Notes under the pieces: model-generated
Told to the model about the DNA's origin: nothing
Seen by the model: the letters and a program-made list of their open reading frames with translations, nothing else
The model's database searches: none
NCBI RefSeq assembly: GCF_001921205.1
Contig: NZ_MSIE01000047.1
Location: forward strand, 1 to 64,000
DNA length: 64,000 bases
DNA from: Actinophytocola xanthii
GTDB taxonomy: Bacteria > Actinomycetota > Actinomycetes > Mycobacteriales > Pseudonocardiaceae
Reading direction: 5' to 3'
Part shown: positions 60,405 through 64,000 of the stretch, in pieces
How the letters are laid out: each line of letters starts with the position of its first letter
Numbering within the stretch: the first letter of the stretch is position 1
Translations under genes and position numbers: made by a program

Positions 60405-61466
60405 ATGACATTCAACGCGGTTCTCGACGAGGCGTATCAGCGGCTGCACGGCAAGGGGCCGGAGTTCGGCGGGGACGAGGAAGGCAACCACGGCCTGACC
60501 AACCATGGCCCGATGGCGGTCGAGGTGATGGTGCGCCGCGGCCTTGATCTGGACGTGCACCGCTGGCTGGACCGCTACCTCGACCGCCTGACCGAGCTGC
60601 CCGACGGGGTCCAGCGGATCACCGCGGACACCTGGCGCGCCGCTCTCGGCGATCCCCGGCGCATCGGTGACTGGACGGCCTACTTCCTCCAGCAGGTCGC
60701 GGAGCGACCATGGCGGCAGGTGCTCACCACATGGTGGCCCCGGCTGCTGGCCGGCATCGTCGCCGGCTCGACCCACGGGGTGATCCGGGTCGGGCACGCG
60801 GTTCGTGCCCTGCGCGCTGTGGATCAGGACCACGTCGCGGCCGCCGAGCTGGCCCACGGTCTTGCCTTCTGGGCGGCCCGATGGCGTGCCCTGCCCGGCA
60901 TCGCCGCGCCGGCCGGCGTCCTACCCGCGCGAGCCGCGCTGGCCGGCGTGCCCCGGTTGGCCGAGCAGAGCGGTGTCATCGCGCACCGCCTGAACCGACT
61001 CGCCGAGCTGCCCGGATGGCCGGCGGCGCTGGCCGCCCTGCGGCCGGTGGCCAGAGCCGCCGACGTACCGGACCGCCTGGCCGACCTGGTCCGGGCCGCC
61101 GTGCTCGGGTATCTCCGCCACGGTCGGGCGAGCCCGGTGCTGCTGGTGCACACCGCGACCGCCCCCAACGCCGTGCGACACATCCTGCCCGTGCTGCCCG
61201 TCCCGATGTGGACGCCCAGCTTCGCCGCGGTCTGGCACGCCAGCGCGGCCATCACCGCCGCCTACGCCCCTACGCGAGCGGAACCGCTGTCGGCACCGAC
61301 GATCGGGGGCGATCCGGCGGTCACGGTGCTCGACCAGGCAGCCCGGCACGGCGACGAGCACGTCATCAAGTTCGCCGACACCGTGCTCGACGTCTTCGAG
61401 CACAACGGTGACCCCGACGTCCTCGCCGCCGCTCTGCTCGCCTCCCGACTCATCCCGTCGCCGTGA
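60405..61466 (+). CDS. questin oxidase-like family protein (DUF4243)
   Basis: This 353-residue protein starts at ATG 60405; the adjacent GTG 60402 is an alternative. YQRLHGKGPEFGGDEEGNHGLTNHGPMAVE, GSTHGVIRVGHAVRAL and a late VHTATAPNAVRHILPVLP are the conserved His/Asn blocks of the questin-oxidase-like family (PF14027), whose fungal members open anthraquinone rings by Baeyer-Villiger-type oxidation without a recognisable flavin site. The bacterial substrate is unknown. The DUF5937 regulator is divergent, which suggests a small inducible oxidation module. Confidence 0.8.
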   Translation: MTFNAVLDEAYQRLHGKGPEFGGDEEGNHGLTNHGPMAVEVMVRRGLDLDVHRWLDRYLDRLTELPDGVQRITADTWRAALGDPRRIGDWTAYFLQQVAERPWRQVLTTWWPRLLAGIVAGSTHGVIRVGHAVRALRAVDQDHVAAAELAHGLAFWAARWRALPGIAAPAGVLPARAALAGVPRLAEQSGVIAHRLNRLAELPGWPAALAALRPVARAADVPDRLADLVRAAVLGYLRHGRASPVLLVHTATAPNAVRHILPVLPVPMWTPSFAAVWHASAAITAAYAPTRAEPLSAPTIGGDPAVTVLDQAARHGDEHVIKFADTVLDVFEHNGDPDVLAAALLASRLIPSP

Positions 61467-61492
61467 GCGATCCACGAGCGGACGACAAAGCG

Positions 61493-62449
61493 CTATGTCG
61501 ACTCAATGTCGTCACAGTAGTGGCCGACCAGCTCACGTCCGATGCGCGCCAGCTCCGCCCGCACCGCCGTCGACTCCACAACGCTCAGCCCCGCACCCCA
61601 GCCGGCCAGGTGCTGGGCGATCATCAGCGGGGTAGGGGCAGCGACCTGCACGCGGGCCTGTCCGTCCCGCTCGGCGAGCACCACGCAGTGCCGGCCGAAC
61701 TGGCCGCGCAGCACCCGCACGAGCCGAGCGTCCACCAGGACCACCGCGCTGACCAGCGACCGGCGCCGCTCGACCTCCTCGACGACCTCGTCCCACTCGG
61801 CTGACAGGTCCAGCTCCGCCGGCCGGGCCGCCTCCTCGTCGGTGACCTCGGCGGAGGCGATCCGGTCCACCCGGAAGGTCCGCCGGCCCTCGGCGGTGCC
61901 GGCCACGAGGTACCAGATGCCGTCCTTGTCCACCAGGCCCCACGGGTCGATCAGCCGGCTCGTCCGCTCCCGCGTCCGCCCGGCGTAGTCCAGGCGCACA
62001 CGCCGCCCGCGCACGACCGCGTCCCGCAGCGCCGCCACCAGCTCCGGCCGCTCGGGCAGCGGATCGCCCCAGCCGGCGGGATCGACGACGACGGCGCCCG
62101 CCGCGGCCCTGGCCTCGGCCCGGAAGGGGCGGGGGAGTGCCGCCAGCAGCTTGCGCAGCGCCGCCTGAGCCTCGGGCGTGTCCGCACCGGCCGGGCCGAG
62201 CAGCAGGAACAGCGCCTGCGCCTCGGTGGCGGTCATGCCGCTGAGGTCGGTCCGGGCACCGCCGACCAGCGACCAGCCACCGCCGCGGCCGGGCTGGGGA
62301 TACACGGGGACGCCCGCGGCGGAGAGCGCCTCGAGGTCGCGGCGCGCGGTGGCCACCGAGACCTCCAGTTCCCGCGCCACCTCGGCCGCCGTCACCCGAC
62401 CCCGGTCCTGCATGAGCAGGAGGGTCGCCACCAACCGGTCCGCACGCAT
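61493..62449 (-). CDS. YafY-type HTH/WYL-domain transcriptional regulator
   Basis: This 318-residue protein starts at ATG 62449. An N-terminal DeoR-like helix-turn-helix (MRADRLVATLLLMQDRGRVTAAEVARELEVSVATARRDL) is followed by the WYL domain (about 135-215), with GIWYLVAGTAEGRRTFRVDRI in place of the name-giving W-Y-L, and a C-terminal WCX region. It is divergent from the VOC gene, and a 25-base palindrome lies between them. The ligand may be a nucleotide or oligonucleotide, as in other WYL proteins. Confidence 0.92.
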   Translation of the reverse strand: MRADRLVATLLLMQDRGRVTAAEVARELEVSVATARRDLEALSAAGVPVYPQPGRGGGWSLVGGARTDLSGMTATEAQALFLLLGPAGADTPEAQAALRKLLAALPRPFRAEARAAAGAVVVDPAGWGDPLPERPELVAALRDAVVRGRRVRLDYAGRTRERTSRLIDPWGLVDKDGIWYLVAGTAEGRRTFRVDRIASAEVTDEEAARPAELDLSAEWDEVVEEVERRRSLVSAVVLVDARLVRVLRGQFGRHCVVLAERDGQARVQVAAPTPLMIAQHLAGWGAGLSVVESTAVRAELARIGRELVGHYCDDIEST

Positions 62450-62467
62450 GGCCGAAGTCTGCCGCAA

Positions 62468-62492
62468 AAAGTGGTCATGAGATGAGCACTTT
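62468..62492. promoter_or_regulatory. 25-base palindromic operator between WYL and VOC genes
   Basis: AAAGTG (62468-62473) and CACTTT (62487-62492) are perfect inverted arms, and the middle (TCAT...ATGA) is also symmetric. The site lies 19 bases upstream of the WYL start and 20 upstream of the VOC start, so one bound regulator could control both divergent genes. Confidence 0.65.
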
Positions 62493-62511
62493 GACGGCGA
62501 GACTCGGTTCC

Positions 62512-62922
62512 ATGTTGAAGGGAATGGCAACGATCAGCTACTTCGCCGACGATCTCGCCGCGGCGACCGCCTGGTACACGACGCTGCTGGGCGTCGAGCC
62601 GTACTTCGTGCGACCGCTCGAGGGGCCGCCGGCCTACGTCGAGTTCCGCATCGGGGACTACCAGCACGAGCTCGGCATCATCGACCGCGACTGGGCACCG
62701 CACCGCGACACCCAGCCCGGCGGCGTCGTCTGCTTCTGGCACGTCGAGGACCTCGACGCGGCGCTGGCGACCCTGCACGAGATGGGCGCGAGGACACACG
62801 AGCCGAGGACGCCGCGAGGTGACGGGTTCGTGACGGCCTCGGTCATCGACCCGTTCGGCAACATCCTGGGGGTGATGTCCAACCCGCACTACGTCGCCGT
62901 CCGGGACGACAAGTTGACATAA
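62512..62922 (+). CDS. VOC family (glyoxalase/bleomycin-resistance fold) protein
   Basis: This 136-residue protein starts at ATG 62512; ATG 62524 is an alternative start, directly after AAGGGA. Two beta-alpha-beta-beta-beta modules: ISYFADDLAAATAWYTTLLG with YVEFRIGDYQHELGI, and VVCFWHVEDLDAALATLHEMGA with ASVIDPFGNILGVMSN. The substrate is unknown; relatives act as dioxygenases, epimerases or drug-binding proteins. It is divergent from the WYL regulator with a shared operator. Confidence 0.88.
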   Translation: MLKGMATISYFADDLAAATAWYTTLLGVEPYFVRPLEGPPAYVEFRIGDYQHELGIIDRDWAPHRDTQPGGVVCFWHVEDLDAALATLHEMGARTHEPRTPRGDGFVTASVIDPFGNILGVMSNPHYVAVRDDKLT

Positions 62923-62928
62923 TGTAGA

Positions 62929-63303
62929 TTATCGAACTTCGCGAACGAGGTGGGTCGCACGGTCCAGGGCGGCCCGGGCGCGGCGCAGCTGCCAGTGGCA
63001 GGTCGGTGAGACGGTGCCGCCGCCGCGGTGGTTGACCGCGCGCCGCAGCTGCCGGAGAGCCGCGTCGACCGGCCCGCCGGGCTCGGCCGCCGCCAGCGCG
63101 GCCAGCTCGTCCAGGACCGGCGAGACAGACCGCGCGAAGACGCTCAGGACGTCGTGGACGCTGGTGTCGGCCCTGGTGTCGGCCCTGGTGTCGGCCCTGT
63201 CCTGCGCGTCGTCGAGGAGCTGGAGCGGCGGCAACGCGGCGTCGAGCGCCTCGCGCAGCACGCCGACCGGGTCGGCCACCACGGCGCGCGTTGGCTCGTT
63301 CAC
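62929..63303 (-). CDS. small helical protein with RADT tandem repeats
   Basis: This 124-residue protein starts at GTG 63303. It is all-helical and Ala/Asp/Arg-rich: VLREALDAALPPLQLLDD, then three RADT repeats, then SVHDVLSVFARSVSPVLDEL, and HWQLRRARAALDRATHLV at the end. I do not recognise a family. Its 3' end is 6 bases from the convergent VOC stop. The 48-base palindrome upstream separates it from the EAL-linked gene. Confidence 0.6.
   Translation of the reverse strand: MNEPTRAVVADPVGVLREALDAALPPLQLLDDAQDRADTRADTRADTSVHDVLSVFARSVSPVLDELAALAAAEPGGPVDAALRQLRRAVNHRGGGTVSPTCHWQLRRARAALDRATHLVREVR
63163..63198. repeat. perfect 12-bp tandem repeat, three units, coding
   Basis: GGTGTCGGCCCT occurs three times without change and encodes RADT on the minus strand. 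Identical units suggest recent slippage, and copy number may vary among strains. Confidence 0.9.
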
Positions 63304-63342
63304 CGGTCCGAGCCTACCTCCGACACCACTCCCCGAGGGCCA

Positions 63343-63390
63343 GGAACACCTCTCCTTTTTCGTCACGTGACGAAAAAGGAGAGGTGTTCC
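63343..63390. terminator. 48-base perfect palindrome (likely bidirectional terminator)
   Basis: The two 24-base arms are exact reverse complements with no spacer, centred on CACGTG (63364-63369), with runs of five T and five A inside the arms. It lies 9 bases beyond the stop of the minus-strand gene ending at 63399 and 40 bases before the next gene start. A terminator is the simplest role; a protein-binding site is possible. Confidence 0.6.
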
Positions 63391-63398
63391 CGTACCGC

Positions 63399-63671
63399 TC
63401 AGGCCGCGGTCGCCGCCTCGACGAGGACGCGTTCCACGCGCGCGATCAGCGAGGCCCGCCGCAGACACCAGACCCGGAACGCGCGACGGTCGTCCGCATC
63501 GAGCGCGGCGTCGATCTGCGCGGTCGTGTTCATGATGCAGACCTGTAGTCCGCTGATCTCGGCGCTGCTGTCGGACCTGGACATCGCTCGGCTCATCGCG
63601 ACCACCGCCACTGGCTGGGTGTCGGGCAACGGGTGCGGCGGATTCGGGACCCGCCGCCCTTCCATCGTCAC
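63399..63671 (-). CDS. small protein coupled to the EAL-domain gene
   Basis: This is a 90-residue ORF from GTG 63671, which overlaps the TGA of the upstream EAL gene (GTGA); ATG 63665 is an alternative. The C-terminal part IDAALDADDRRAFRVWCLRRA is clearly helical and looks protein-like. The first 45 residues are polar and Pro/Ser-rich. The family is unknown. Coupling suggests a role with the EAL protein, perhaps as a small regulator. Confidence 0.5.
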   Translation of the reverse strand: MTMEGRRVPNPPHPLPDTQPVAVVAMSRAMSRSDSSAEISGLQVCIMNTTAQIDAALDADDRRAFRVWCLRRASLIARVERVLVEAATAA

Positions 63672-64000
63672 CCAGGCGTCTCGAGCGACGCTGGAACGTC
63701 GCTGAGGGCGCGCGGCCGGCGCATCCAGGCCCCGTGCGGGCGGGCCAGCAGCTCCCGCAGCGGTTCCGGCCTGCCGAGGTGGAATCCCTGGGCGACCCGC
63801 ACCCCCAACCGGGACAGCGCCTCCACCTGGGTCGCGCGCTCCACCCACTCGGCCACGACCGAGATGCCCAGGCCACGGGCGATGTCGACGATGCCGTGCA
63901 CCAGCACGGTGTCCCTGCTGCCGTAGTCGATCCCGCGGACGAACTCACCGTCGATCTTGATTCCGGTGATCGGCAGCTGTTTGAGGTGGACGAAGGAGCC
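63668..64000 (-). CDS. EAL-domain protein (c-di-GMP phosphodiesterase type), partial
   Basis: The C-terminal 110 residues of a minus-strand gene run off the window end. LPITGIKIDGEFVRG (the KIDxxFV motif of EAL domains), GISVVAEWVE (the conserved Glu) and GVRVAQGFHLGRPEPL (the QGF-x-GRP motif) identify a c-di-GMP phosphodiesterase fold. The residues seen match active enzymes, but the EAL signature itself lies outside the window. The 3' end overlaps a small ORF by 4 bases. Confidence 0.9.
   Translation of the reverse strand, partial: GSFVHLKQLPITGIKIDGEFVRGIDYGSRDTVLVHGIVDIARGLGISVVAEWVERATQVEALSRLGVRVAQGFHLGRPEPLRELLARPHGAWMRRPRALSDVPASLETPG

Overview
The window is high-GC DNA with GTG/TTG starts, GGAGG-type ribosome binding sites and many 4-bp start/stop overlaps. 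The families present (F420-dependent luciferase-like oxidoreductase, DUF3090, DUF3097, SCO1664-type, MSMEG_4193-type phosphomutase, MptB-type mannosyltransferases, DUF5703, DUF5937, SCO6745-type) point to an actinomycete chromosome, probably of the Pseudonocardiales. The genus is an inference. There is no rRNA, CRISPR array or recognisable insertion sequence. One tRNA is present, tRNA-Leu(GAG).

Positions 1-13,960 are accessory. A decayed fragment and a minus-strand pair (zinc-ribbon protein and membrane protein) precede an 11.5-kb segment bounded by imperfect direct repeats (2210-2261 and 13676-13726). The repeats are built from pieces of the 3' end of the tRNA-Leu gene that sits just outside, so the segment looks like an integrated island that has lost its integrase. 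Its core is a tightly coupled operon. The first gene is a kinase-like domain fused to a UPF1/COG1112-type SF1 helicase. The second is a PLD-fold protein (4-bp overlap), and the third is a soluble GHKL histidine kinase (4-bp overlap). A convergent gene encodes a winged-helix/receiver response regulator. Helicase plus PLD matches the two-component layout of Mokosh-type anti-phage systems, but here the kinase and both PLD motifs have lost catalytic residues and a two-component pair has been added. This is the best candidate in the window for an undescribed system.

Positions 14,000-31,850 are ordinary metabolism and envelope genes: an M20 peptidase, DUF2231 protein, surface lipoprotein with DUF5703 partner, an exported beta-carbonic anhydrase divergent from a SulP transporter-carbonic anhydrase fusion, an aldo/keto reductase, an F420 oxidoreductase-uppP-phosphomutase operon, a GH92 alpha-mannosidase, a SCO6745-type protein, an ABC exporter and an acetyltransferase.

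Positions 31,900-39,640 form a dipeptide uptake and cleavage cluster: an M20 peptidase and M55 D-aminopeptidase on the minus strand, divergent from an SBP-permease-permease-double ATPase operon. Positions 39,650-44,250 hold an MFS exporter and two tandem MptB-type mannosyltransferases.

Positions 44,250-64,000 hold an autoregulated ArsR-SRPBCC gene, a decayed chemotaxis-receptor fragment, an LD-carboxypeptidase/S9 peptidase pair, DUF3090-SCO1664 genes, an AlkZ-like glycosylase, DUF3097, NfeD with an SPFH protein, a DMT exporter, a sucrase/ferredoxin-like protein, a heterodimeric ABC exporter with complementary degenerate half-sites, a DUF5937 regulator divergent from a questin-oxidase-like gene, a WYL regulator divergent from a VOC gene, and an EAL-domain gene cut by the window end.
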